DNA of 60,000 bases from Hydractinia symbiolongicarpus (taxonomy: Eukaryota > Cnidaria > Hydrozoa > Anthoathecata > Hydractiniidae). The notes under the pieces were generated by a model. That model did no database searches. It worked only from the letters and a program-made list of their open reading frames with translations, and was not told where the DNA came from. The stretch lies in NCBI RefSeq assembly GCF_029227915.1, contig NC_079878.1:2048001-2108000 (forward strand), in the 5' to 3' direction. The translations under genes and the position numbers were made by a program. This document shows positions 23,399 through 32,251 of the stretch, piece after piece. The first letter of the stretch is position 1. Every line of letters begins with the position of its first letter.

Positions 23399-23792
23399 TT
23401 ACATATATTTATACGCCATATAACCGAGGAGGGCCAAGGAGCCTGAAACGAGCGTCAGCTCCCCTTGTTGTTCCTGTTTGGAGGGTGTGTAAAAATCGGA
23501 GAGCTTTGGAGCTTTCTCAATCGTTGCAATGTCTCATACCCTCGTCGAGCTCCTTTAAACTCTGACCTGCAGCACGCTGTTCTTCTCGTCTCCTATTGTA
23601 CCAATCGATCTTCGCTTGTCTTTGCCTTACCCAGGCAGCCTGGGCTGCTTGAAGCTTTTCAACTGCCTCGTCATGACGTTTTCTTTCTTCCTCACCATGA
23701 CCTGAAAGTTTACTGAACAAAAAATTTGACCCGACCCTGAAGGCAAGGGAATTAATTGTTGCTCCACCAGCCATAATCGCGAGAGTTGCCAT
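23399..23792 (-). pseudogene. Small basic Polinton virion-type protein, copy 1 (one frameshift)
   Basis: The open segment from ATG 23792 has a Gly/Ala-rich hydrophobic start (IMAGGATINSLAFRVGSNFL) and a long basic helix (HGEEERKRHDEAVEKLQAAQ, then RQRQAKIDWYNRRREE). After a frameshift near 23515 the frame continues with KLSDFYTPSKQEQQGE and a C-terminal hydrophobic helix ending GYMAYKYM (stop 23399-23401). This layout matches a small protein I know from cnidarian Polintons next to integrase; no function is established. In copy 2 only the last codons survive, inside the inverted segment. Confidence 0.6.
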
Positions 23793-23794
23793 CT

Positions 23795-23824
23795 TTATTC
23801 TATAGTTTATGAGCCATAGAATAA
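23795..23824 (-). terminator. Hairpin after the major capsid gene, copy 1
   Basis: 9-bp perfect stem TTATTCTAT / ATAGAATAA with a 12-base loop in the minus-strand gap between the capsid stop (23843) and the next ATG (23792). The region is deleted in copy 2. Confidence 0.5.
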
Positions 23825-23842
23825 TGCGTGATACTGAATATC

Positions 23843-25123
23843 TTAATATTCTACTGAATGAAAACGACCGTCGAGGATATTCAATTGGCCGTCCATAATC
23901 AAATAGACGTAGCAGCGGATGTCCCCCGTACCGTCGGTCTTCTTGGTCATATGCAGCGTAATCCCATCGCTAAGCCTTTGTAAGGGGCGCCCACTTCCGT
24001 GCAGAGTGTGATCAGGACTGCTACGAAAGTCAATGAACAAAGCGTACCCTTCAGTGAAAAACTGCCCAATGGTTACTATGAAATCGTGGAATCCCATGAG
24101 TTCAGCGACTTATTCCATATGATCCTTAGGCACCATGGCATGTGAATAGAGCTGATTGGGCTCACCCTCTATGACGATACTGACCGACGATATGCCAGGA
24201 TTATAGAATTTTTCATTGTTACCAGCATATGCCTTAACCACTGCAGGGTCATGGAATAATAGGATGACTCCCTTTAAGCTTTTGGCAGGGGTATCTAATT
24301 GTAGGTTGTAGGATGTGTCAGCCTTTTTCAGGGTTACCACTTTACTTCTGAGGATCCTTTCATATGGTAGAGCAAGCCTCGAGTATCTCGACATCATGGC
24401 ACCTGCCAATTCTTCGTTTGTCACTTTATCAAACTCTAAGCAGATATTGCTGATCTTGTAGGAGGAATCCGCTGCCTTTGCCGCTGTGCTTCCAGATGCC
24501 GCAGTGCGGGAGTCCTTCATCACGTCACCGTACGGTGCAAAATGGATGACAAACTGGAGTCGATCATGGATTCCAGCCTGGTTAAAGGGGAGCTGCCTCG
24601 TCAATTCAAAAAGCCTCCCAAGGGGAATGGCGAAAGTATTACCATACACTGAGGCTATGGCCTTCTCTTCATTATTTCCTATATGGTCCCTGGCCTTCAC
24701 CTGGAGGGCTCTGATAGTCCCATCGTTAGGATTTATCCCCTCCAGGATCAGGGTATTGTTGCGCTCAAATTTTGGCAGCCACAAATCCCTATACACTCCG
24801 AGGGTATTAAAATCTTGTATGTTTTGTATTTCGTTAGCATTCAGCGTAATACGTAAGCTCTCTACCAATGGTTTGCCGATATTGCTGGCGATGGTTCGTT
24901 TGCCATTAGTTCCATTCAGCTCCAGGTCGAACAGCAACTTGATTGAGCCGGGGAAAATTACGTCGTTCTCCCCCATGTTTGGTATGTCCACGTAGAGATC
25001 TTCATTCTGATTAATTGTGGATGGCACGTGTGATACCTTCACCCTTTGTTTTCTCCCTTTCATGCCGAGCATAGTCTTGACTTCCTTGTATGGATTTAGC
25101 TCATTTCCGAATATGTTAGACAT
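23843..25123 (-). pseudogene. Major capsid protein, double-jelly-roll type, Polinton copy 1 (one frameshift)
   Basis: Starts MSNIFGNELNPYKEVK at 25123, 337 codons to a stop at 24110. The frame then shifts and the C-terminus continues (84 codons, 24097-23843) with FIDFRSSPDHTLHGSGRPLQ, SDGITLHMTKK and YLIMDGQLNILDGRF, the conserved end of Polinton major capsid proteins as I know them. The total of about 425 residues fits the family. Hydrophobic beta-rich stretches such as KSLKGVILLFHDP lie in the second half. It forms the icosahedral shell in related viruses. Transcribed divergently from the gene at 25158. Confidence 0.82.
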
Positions 25124-25157
25124 GTTTATTTATAGCAGTTTGGAGTTGAAATAAACT
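25124..25157. promoter_or_regulatory. Bidirectional promoter between capsid and membrane-active protein genes, copy 1
   Basis: The 34 bases between the two divergent start codons contain TTTATTTATAG, a TATA-like motif, and differ from copy 2 (48629-48662) at one position. Such conservation between otherwise decayed copies suggests a functional divergent promoter. Confidence 0.5.
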
Positions 25158-26353
25158 ATGGATAATTCAGGATACGAAGGATTTACGGTAGAGGAAGATT
25201 AAAAGAACCTGAGGAGTTTAATAGCGAGAGCGAAATTCTTAGACGCACCCCAACACCAGAAGAGCAGGGTCAATCGTCTAGCGGAGATATCACAACTTAC
25301 GCAAGGGGAGAGTTGGTCAAATCGAAAATAAACGATCTTTATGATTTCCTAAGTGAGGAGCTCGGTCAACCACTCGCGAGACATTATGATGACTTTACAA
25401 TAGAAAAAGAATGGTGAGCTAAGGAGTGTTGTTGAGATACGGAGAAGGTTGGGGATGAATCGCATGCGTGCCTTAGGTTTTGCCAATTATGTTACACCCA
25501 ACAAGGGCAGTAAAACAGCAGCCCAAAATCTCATGGATAATATTGATACCGTCGCGAATAACACGGGTGACATCGAAATGTTGCCGCTACTCAAGAACGT
25601 GCTCGATGACACGAGGATCCTCATGGAGGATACTTCCTTTACCGAAGCATTAGACAAACGCGAAAGACGGAGGCTTCATTTCTATGTTAGAACGCTCAGG
25701 GACGACTTGAATAATGTGAAAAGTAGGATGATCTACTACGATGGCGAGCTTTCCAATGCAAATGACAAGATCAGGAGGCTTGAGGCGAAGAAGGCGTATC
25801 AGAGGAGCAGCAAAATATATGGGATGAGAACCTCGATAAGGCCAAGGAAGATCGTGAAAAGCTAAAGGATGATTGAAAGGCGATAATAGAAGAACATGGT
25901 CTCTCAAAGATCCATAGTCAGCTGAAGGCAATTAAGGAAACCCTTATGAAGATAGCTGGAGATGATACATCCCTACGTGAGAAGCTAAGCATTTTCTTCA
26001 AAGAGCAGGGGATCACTATTGCTAGTATCGTATCAGCTGTTGGTCTACTTATATCCACATTGGTCCTTGCACTCACGGGAGGTAGTGGGGCAGCAGGAGG
26101 TGCAGGAGGAAGTGGTGGTACCAAAGGTTTCGTGCAAAAACAGCTGAAGAGACTCGGGAAATTTTTAAAATATTTGGCAGGCAAAGCGGGGGCAGCTCTT
26201 CCTGGAATCATTGGCAGTATTGTGTCGTTCTTTTTTAGAGTTGCAGCGAGGATTGTCGAATATATAGCGAGACATCTGTACATGGCCATCGCAGGAGCTG
26301 TGGGTATCGTCGTTGCATACGTGGGGAACAGAAAGAGTGGGAAGAATAGATGA
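25158..26353 (+). pseudogene. Membrane-active Polinton protein (Gly/Ala-rich hydrophobic C-terminus), copy 1 (broken)
   Basis: Homolog of the intact copy 2 gene at 48663-49922. The start MDNSGYEGFTVEED runs into a TAA at about 25200; coding potential then continues in other frames. Open parts are 25449-25865 (ALGFANYVTPNKGSK, coiled-coil DKRERRRLHFYVRTLRDD) and 25946-26353. The latter includes MKIAGDDTSLREKL, a transmembrane-like IASIVSAVGLLISTLVLAL, a GGSGAAGGAGG linker, and amphipathic and hydrophobic helices to the end. The region 25200-25450 does not resemble copy 2. Entry or capsid-membrane function is inference only. Confidence 0.6.
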
Positions 26354-26356
26354 AAA

Positions 26357-26384
26357 GTCTAATTTGTTGATCAACAGATTACAC
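26357..26384. terminator. Hairpin between convergent genes at 26353/26385, copy 1
   Basis: 14-bp arms GTCTAATTTGTTGA and TCAACAGATTACAC pair with two mismatches and end exactly at the minus-strand stop codon (26385-26387). Copy 2 counterpart: 49925-49952. Confidence 0.55.
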
Positions 26385-27467
26385 CTATTTCTTCATCCAT
26401 ATATACACAAGGATTAGTCCTACTCCCACCATAACCAGCGTAGCTTTGGTATCCTCGTGAACAGCAGCTTCTTTGGTATCAGGCGTGGTTTTCTTGATAT
26501 GTTGCCTCGGAGGTGTGGTGAAGGATGTCTTGACAGCATGGCCCCTGGTATTCAGATTTAACTCTACGCCTACACCTATGTTGCGATTAGAACGTTGTTG
26601 TTATATCCCACAATCTTTCCAATGCGGAGGTCCATATTGGAGGAAAGCATGTAGACGCTTGGCATGACTGCAAAACTTACTGGAGTTTGTGCGTACTGTA
26701 ACACCTTTTGAAACTCTGTTATGTCTTGACCTACGTTCTCGTCACGTTGAACCAGGGCCTCGGATTTCTGCAATAAGATTTGCTTTGCTGTATAGTTATC
26801 AGAACCGAGTAAGGATGCCTTGACACTCGCTTGAGATCCTAGCAATAAGACAACATAGACGCGTATACTTTCACTCAATTTTGTCAGGCACTCCGATGTC
26901 AGACCTTGGGAGGTTGGTATGATGAATTTGTCCCAATCCCCATCAACCTGCGGCCACCATCTACCGTTTGTTAACGACGACATGACAGCCTTAAACTTGT
27001 AAGACCTATTAGGATCTGCATCATACTCACGACATACTCGAGCATACCCCGAGGTGGAGTAAGGATTCTTGTAAAGCCTCCTTCGTATGGCATAGGTACC
27101 TTCATTCTCGCTAAAATACGTCTCATGTGTTAGTACACGTGAAATCTAAAGATCAAGTTAACGAGGAGTACGGAGTCACTCATGTGCTTGGCAGAGATCC
27201 CCAACGCCGTTGTCGCGCAATGACAAGCAAAATTCACCTGGATGTTCCAATAGTCCAAGGGTTGCCCTCCCAATTTATACTCACGGGATCGTTTAACAGG
27301 TTAGTAGGGATTTTTATGGGGTATTTGGTGAACTGTGGGAATGCCACGGAAATGTGCTGAGTCGTAGACACGTAGAGGTCCTGATGCTCTAAGTTAGTTA
27401 TACCGAGAGGCCACTCGCCTCTGTTGGACTTGTACTTTGCCTTTGGGTTATAGCTATAAATGTTCAT
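26385..27467 (-). pseudogene. Tail-anchored late protein, candidate minor virion protein, copy 1 (broken)
   Basis: Begins MNIYSYNPKAKYKSNRGEWP at 27467, diverges from frame near 27230, and is open again at 26983-26576 (SSLTNGRWWPQVDGDWDKF, LRIGKIVGYNNNVLI). It then continues in a third frame to a C-terminal transmembrane helix (LVMVGVGLILVYIW) followed by basic residues and a stop at 26385-26387. The mixed beta-like body plus C-terminal anchor suggests a structural protein. I do not recognise a named family; minor capsid is a guess. Divergently transcribed from the gene at 27485. Confidence 0.5.
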
Positions 27468-27469
27468 TG

Positions 27470-27483
27470 TTTCTTTAAAGAAA
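27470..27483. promoter_or_regulatory. Palindrome between divergent late genes, copy 1
   Basis: Perfect 14-bp palindrome TTTCTTTAAAGAAA, directly upstream of the minus-strand ATG (27467). It is conserved exactly in copy 2 at 50768-50781, so it is a candidate shared promoter or operator. Confidence 0.5.
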
Positions 27484-27484
27484 G

Positions 27485-28186
27485 ACGCGACAGTTATATA
27501 TCACAAGTATACAGAACCCTACGATTTTTGATGACTACCTAGATCAGGACACGAGGATTGCTCTGAAATCCATCAGTATCCGCGGTACGTGGCTGAATCT
27601 TTTCGAAAAAAATAATGATATCAAGATTTATAAAGCGACGCCGGGATCGTCCAATGATGGGGATTTTAGTGTTTTTGTAGTGATTTTGAAATCCTCATCA
27701 CGATCGAGAAAGGTCTATATAGAATAGAGGATCTTGCTGTCATAGTCAACGAGCATGCGGGAGGAAGGATAAAACTTTTCGTACTCAGGAACGGAGTATG
27801 TAAAGTCAGAATTAGTAAAGGTTATGTTGCTATAGTAGATAAAACATTGACGGATCTTATGGGATTTTGATACCAAGTCAATGTTCACAGCGGGCGATCA
27901 TGATAGCTTCTACAAGACTGATGTCTATAAAAGATTGCGGTTATCATGTGATCAATTAGATGAAGATTATTGCTTACTGGATGGTAAAAAATCAAATATA
28001 TTAGCAATACTCCCTATCAAAGAGCTTACTGCTTGGGGAGATGAGGTGAGATGGAGTTTCGACACTCCTGTATATATCCCTTTGAAGGGCTCCACGGATC
28101 GCCTCGATTTTATGTTGACTGACGAATATCACCACGATAAGAATGTTTTATTCATGGGTATAACCATCCAATTGATTATAGAATAA
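27485..28186 (+). pseudogene. Polinton virion-type protein with conserved beta-rich C-terminus, copy 1 (start lost, frameshifted)
   Basis: Aligned with copy 2 (50788-51489), the start codon here is ACG (27485). The first part (RIALKSISIRGTWLNLFEKN) is open; the frame is then broken near 27670 and 27870. The last part is open from 27881 (FYKTDVYKRLRLS, ILAILPIKELTAWGDEVRW, YIPLKGSTDRLDFMLTDEY). The pattern LAILPI plus a C-terminal PLKGSxDxLxxMLTD is typical of a protein found in many cnidarian Polintons, possibly a penton or minor capsid protein; that role is unproven. Confidence 0.5.
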
Positions 28187-28188
28187 AT

Positions 28189-28833
28189 ATGACAGATATT
28201 ACAAAACTTTACCCGAGTTTACCACCAAGTGCTCCAGATCATGAGAATAAAGAGGGGCATGTATACAGGCTTAAAAAGATAGAAGAGATCGAACATTTTC
28301 TACGAAATGAATTTAAACAACGTGAAAAGCTATCGAAAAAATTTGGTATGCATTGGACTTGGGTACACTACATGGATCATGGATTGCTCGCAATAAGCGT
28401 GATCACTAGCGGTGCTGGTATTGCAAGCATGTTGAGTGGTATTGGAGTACTATTAGCCGTGGCAATGGGGGGGATCAGCATTGCCGTTGGAATAGGACAG
28501 ACTGCCTTAGAACAAGGTGGGAAGAAGCTGAATTATAAACGTAAAAAGCATGATAGTATAAGATTATTGGCGGAAACGAAATTGAATTCAATAGTTGATT
28601 TGATATCAAGGGCAATCGAGAATGGAGTGATAAGTGATTATGAGTTTAACCTGATAATGCAAGAGAAGCAAAAATATCTCCTATTGAAAGGGCAAATCCG
28701 TCAGCGTACTAAAAAGATTGTGGAAACGATTAACAATCAAGAAAGGCAGCAGCTTGTCGCACAAGGTCGCGACGAGGCGAGGGCTAAGTTGTTAAAAAAC
28801 TTGCAGTCTGCGCAATATGTAAGAAATACCTAG
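28189..28833 (+). CDS. Polinton membrane protein with hydrophobic hairpin, copy 1 (intact)
   Basis: Intact 214-codon gene; its ATG follows the previous stop after two bases. The N-terminal LYPSLPP motif is followed by a coiled-coil (KKIEEIEHFLRNEFKQREKL). Then comes a central pair of hydrophobic segments (LLAISVITSGAGIASMLSGI, VLLAVAMGGISIAVGIGQ), a basic turn, and a conserved helical stretch (LLAETKLNSIVDLISRAI, then ISDYEFNLIMQEKQKY). The Lys/Arg/Gln-rich end is probably helical. Recurrent in cnidarian Polintons; function unknown. Confidence 0.65.
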   Translation: MTDITKLYPSLPPSAPDHENKEGHVYRLKKIEEIEHFLRNEFKQREKLSKKFGMHWTWVHYMDHGLLAISVITSGAGIASMLSGIGVLLAVAMGGISIAVGIGQTALEQGGKKLNYKRKKHDSIRLLAETKLNSIVDLISRAIENGVISDYEFNLIMQEKQKYLLLKGQIRQRTKKIVETINNQERQQLVAQGRDEARAKLLKNLQSAQYVRNT

Positions 28834-28855
28834 ATGAACCGCCATCGTATTCATA

Positions 28856-28884
28856 ATCTAATGTATAGTAACAATACATTAGAT
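28856..28884. terminator. Hairpin between convergent genes at 28833/28879, copy 1
   Basis: Perfect 11-bp stem ATCTAATGTAT / ATACATTAGAT with a 7-base loop. The right arm contains the stop codon of the minus-strand gene. Copy 2: 52153-52181-type position, same stem. Confidence 0.65.
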
Positions 28885-29154
28885 GGTACCAAGTAGTTCA
28901 CCGGTATCTTTATCGATCATAAAACCACTGTCATAGATGATATTTCGTTTTTGTTTTACCTCCAAGCCTCTGATATATTCATCTAGGATCTTCATTGATG
29001 TAATTTCTAGGCATGATTTACATTGAGTCCCAATAGTTTGCGTTGCAATATCTCTATATTTTATCTTGTTAATTGCGGCTATAATTTCACCCTTCTTCAT
29101 GATGGAGTATCCACGGATTCCCAGCCCCCTCGCTTCTCTTTTCAAATTGTTCAT
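28879..29154 (-). CDS. Small SAP-like DNA-binding protein, copy 1 (intact)
   Basis: Intact 91-codon gene. The N-terminus LKREARGLGIRGYSIMKKGE followed by IIAAI fits the SAP helix-linker-helix pattern of nucleic-acid-binding proteins. The middle has CKSCLEI and the rest LDEYIRGLEVKQKRNIIYD. Copy 2 (52176-52451) retains the gene with one in-frame stop. It lies in a minus-strand block of late-type genes; packaging or genome-binding function is inference. Confidence 0.6.
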   Translation of the reverse strand: MNNLKREARGLGIRGYSIMKKGEIIAAINKIKYRDIATQTIGTQCKSCLEITSMKILDEYIRGLEVKQKRNIIYDSGFMIDKDTGELLGTI

Positions 29155-29200
29155 AGTTTATTTTGTACACAACATTGCATACAAAAATCTATCGAGCTTA

Positions 29201-29806
29201 TTAGACCACAACGAATGGTTCTTCATCATCTGAATCAATAAGGTGCGGTGTCCTTATGGTTACAGGTACCGGCTTGTATTTACATTCTTCGAGTAGTACC
29301 TGTAAATAGTGCTTGGAGCTTTGCTTATAAATGCTGGATAGCTTGATGATAGCCGTACATTTACACGGCTGCTTCACTGGTACTATATCATCATAGAAAT
29401 CGGTCGTTACCTCCCCATCCCATTCCTTGACTTTTGTGTTCAGATACCGATAATTCTTTACTGGTGATGCTGTGAATTCACTACCATATAGTTTCTCGAT
29501 CCTGGTTAGGATGATCTGATATTTTTCCAGCCATTCAGGATGTTGATGCATATCAAATGACATGGTAAGGGAGGATCCATCATCGTATCTGGATGCACCG
29601 TTTGAATACACCCCTTTTGGCGTTATGATCAATAGTGAAGATATCTTGCTGTCATATTTTTAACCGATCACAAATCGCTCATCCTTGTTGGCTTGGATGG
29701 GATCGCTTAGTACAATGTTCTCAATTTGAACCTCCTCGATGTTTAGTATATATGGCTTACTATAGAAATCCCTGGTTTCAATATCATTTCCATAAAATTT
29801 GAACAT
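29201..29806 (-). pseudogene. Conserved Polinton late protein, copy 1 (one in-frame stop)
   Basis: Starts MFKFYGNDIETRDFYSKP at 29806. After VLSDPIQANKDERFVIG there is a TAA at about 29660. The frame then stays open to 29201 (SLLIITPKGVYSNGASRYDD, LTMSFDMHQHPEWLEKYQII, CKCTAIIKLSSIYKQ) and ends in an acidic SDDEEPFVVV. The layout resembles a family shared by Polintons and large DNA viruses with a TP-x-G-x-S stretch and a late IIxxxxIY strand; I cannot name a proven function. Confidence 0.55.
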
Positions 29807-29833
29807 TCCTTTATTTAATAACCGGGGCCCCAA

Positions 29834-29992
29834 CTAAGGAATTTTACAAGGACATATTCCACCGTCGTACGTTATATACATCATATAGTGCTGCCAGCAC
29901 AATATCCTTCCTTTTATTATTAGTCTCCGTCCACACTTGCATCTATCATATTGATCGAGATCAATCTCGCACTCATCGCAATATTCAGTCAT
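29834..29992 (-). CDS. Zinc-ribbon-like small protein, copy 1
   Basis: A 52-codon ORF. Cysteines in CDECEIDLDQYDRCKCGRR and at the end (GGICPCKIP) form CxxC and CxC pairs, suggesting a zinc ribbon; between them is WQHYMMYITYD. The homologous sequence in copy 2 (53096-53257) is conserved apart from one in-frame stop, which supports it being a real gene. Between it and 29806 is a GGGGCCCC palindrome. Confidence 0.55.
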   Translation of the reverse strand: MTEYCDECEIDLDQYDRCKCGRRLIIKGRILCWQHYMMYITYDGGICPCKIP

Positions 29993-30006
29993 TTATTTTA
30001 AGGGCT

Positions 30007-30180
30007 TCAGGTAACCATGGCCCAAAAACGATGTGGAACGTACTCGATGATATTAGGATATTCACGAACTGCTCGGTCACACATTTCCTGCGTTTTGAAA
30101 TGATCGGGTACGAACATTAGTGTCCATGAATTAGCACGGACTATTCGATCAGGCATTATGAGATGATCATTAATTGACAT
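30007..30180 (-). CDS. DUF4116-like small protein, copy 1
   Basis: A 57-codon ORF from ATG 30180 (an upstream in-frame ATG at 30210 would add ten codons). FVPDHFKTQEMCDRAVREYP, followed by EYVPHRF, is the repeated helical motif known from DUF4116 proteins and from many cnidarian Polinton ORFs. Last gene before the right terminal repeat. The counterpart in copy 2 is deleted. Confidence 0.5.
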   Translation of the reverse strand: MSINDHLIMPDRIVRANSWTLMFVPDHFKTQEMCDRAVREYPNIIEYVPHRFWAMVT

Positions 30181-30235
30181 CTTTATTATATTTCTGATTT
30201 CAAGCAACAAATTTTTCTGGCGCGGTCATATTTTT

Positions 30236-30497
30236 GAGTAAGGGAATTTCCCTTTACTCATATTCTGTATAATATGAATATATACTATTATATATGATTT
30301 TGTGTTGGTGACTGGCATTTATATATTATTATGTGTTGGTGATTGGCATTTAGTATTATTATGTGTTGATATCAGCATATGATTTAGTTTTTAATTGTTT
30401 TGGGGTGGAGGTGGTGGTGGAAATGGTGAAAGCGGGGTTTTTTGGGGTAAAGGTGCGGAAGGAGGTTGGTGTACTTATCCTCACTACTTACTACTAC
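30236..30497 (-). repeat. Right terminal inverted repeat of Polinton copy 1
   Basis: Inverted copy of 12691-12920 but longer. It contains extra units of roughly 40 bases built on GTGTTGGTGA(C/T)TGGCATTTA (about 30301-30355). Also present are a GGGAATTTCCC palindrome (30242-30252) within a larger near-palindrome of GAGTAA/TTACTC, the TGTTGATATCAGCATATG motif, and a G-rich strand with GGGGTTTTTTGGGG pointing to the terminus. Confidence 0.85.
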
Positions 30498-30503
30498 TAC
30501 TGC

Positions 30504-32251
30504 ATCAAAATATATCTCATTTTCTCTGAAAGTGTTTCTTGACATGATTTCCTCACAGTTTTTCTTGTTACAAAACACGGGTTTTAAGGAGACAAGGAAA
30601 TTAACTATTGCGAATTCCCATGTGGTTGTTCTAGTGGCAACGCACGCATTGTCTAGTACAGAATTTTGTGGACGTTTCCCGAATTAAACGTCACTGACGA
30701 AGTTTTCGAGCGATGACGGTATCATCACGGAAGAGCCTACCAATATTTCACATTTTGTTTTCTGATGGAGGTTGAGTAAAGAAATCAACAATCCCAGACT
30801 TAATTTATTGGAAAAAAAGGCCGAATTTCATAGTTCGTCTCACAAGCAGTTATAAACACTCTTTCTACAAAAGACAAAGGCATTACAAACTTGTCAAAGT
30901 TATTTGGTTAGTTTCAAATTCTTAACCCATACTTATTTTTGCTGACGTCAGCACACCCCGTTTTCCCGAATTTTAGCACCTTAGCGGGCCGTCGTGTGAA
31001 TTGTTCCGAAATTGTTCAGACATGGCAGAAATGCCAGTAGCGCATTTTCGACGCTATTTACGTGGCCTACACATCTCCCAAAGCGAAGCTTTTGCAGCCT
31101 GCCTGCAGAGTTTTGACAAGTTTGACAGTTCGAGAAATAGCTTTTTCCAATAATATTACGATTGAAGATACAATTTACGCACGTATAAAACTGTTCCAAC
31201 GATACGAATAACTAAAAATGAATTATTTTGATGTTAGGGTTAGGGGGGCAGCTCTACCATGTTTCCGCCATTACGTTAGTTCCGCAAACACTCACTCTCG
31301 TTTTTTGATAGAGGAAAAACATTTTCCTGGGAACGAAGATGTCAAACACTTTATTTTTCCTCCTTGGTGGGAGCGACCCTGTTGCTTTTTTTAAAAAAAA
31401 CATTGCGTCATTAAAAATCGACCACGGGAAATTGTTAAAAAATTGAAAACAAAATTTAACCTTAACCACGACTATGACTTTATTAAACAAATGGCTTGTG
31501 TTATTTTGGTAGCCAATCTTGTTTGGCTCTTTTTTCTTCCCTTTTTTCAACTATTGATAATTACTTTCGTGGAAGAGAAAATGTTTCTTCTGTTGACTTT
31601 CTTATGTTTTTATCTCCCCTTCTCCAAAGGCTGATTTTTTTATAGCATATTTAGAGGTTTTATGAACTTAAAAACATGATGTGCAGCCATGTTATTTCAG
31701 ACAGTCTAGGAAAGTTTGAAGAATGTATTTATTCCAATATTCAAGAATGCTTATACTTTTTAATTGGTTAGCTAAGATATTGTTTTAATGACTTCTTGCA
31801 GGAATTAACTTTCATGATAGGCAAGTGTTGATTATTTAAGAAGGACCTAAGAAAGCGTACCAAGCTATCATAGAATGCCATCAATGATAAAAAATCACAT
31901 GATTTTAAGGATTAAGTGATTTATTTTTTAACTTTAAATTAGAATAGAAAAAGGTTGTGAAAACTTTTTCAAATGTAATACTGAGAAAATAAACTTTTGC
32001 GATAAAACCTTTTTAATTTTTTTGGCGGGCCTAACTTTAACGATTTCGACAAAAAATTGTGAAAGCTTCTTTTGCACAAATGTTTCTTCTTTTAAAGTAG
32101 ACTAAACTAAAAATGAATTGTAGCTAAAGTGTATACTGTTGTGTTGTCCTTGCTGACTTTTTTGGAAAGTTGTTGAATATTGTACATTTCATACTCCTTA
32201 GAAAAAGAGCTTATTATTAACATTAAATTGTTGATTTTGCATTGTTAAGAA
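30504..32251. other. Intergenic region between Polinton copy 1 and the CD225 gene
   Basis: AT-rich sequence without a convincing gene; the short ORFs here have no recognisable content. It should contain the promoter and 5' UTR of the CD225 gene, but no motif stands out. Confidence 0.4.

Larger units (their letters stand above)
12691..30497 (+). mobile_element. Polinton/Maverick-type endogenous virus, copy 1 (17.8 kb including a 2.1-kb retroelement insertion)
   Basis: Bounded by terminal inverted repeats of about 230-260 bp that start GTAGTAGTAAG, with the direct repeat TACTGC outside each end (12685-12690 and 30498-30503). The left end has one extra G, and the GTA repeats make the exact border ambiguous. 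A 6-bp target duplication is characteristic of Polintons. Gene content is diagnostic: protein-primed PolB, retroviral-type integrase, packaging ATPase and major capsid protein. Most long genes carry frameshifts or stops, so this copy cannot make a full protein set. It is interrupted at 18077-20202 by a reverse-transcriptase element. Gene order matches copy 2 at 39528-53488. Confidence 0.93.

Noticed and set aside
12691-30497. Free-living virus or bacterial contaminant instead of an integrated element
   Set aside because: Terminal inverted repeats, flanking direct repeats, decay of genes and an inserted host-type retroelement all show long residence in the animal genome.
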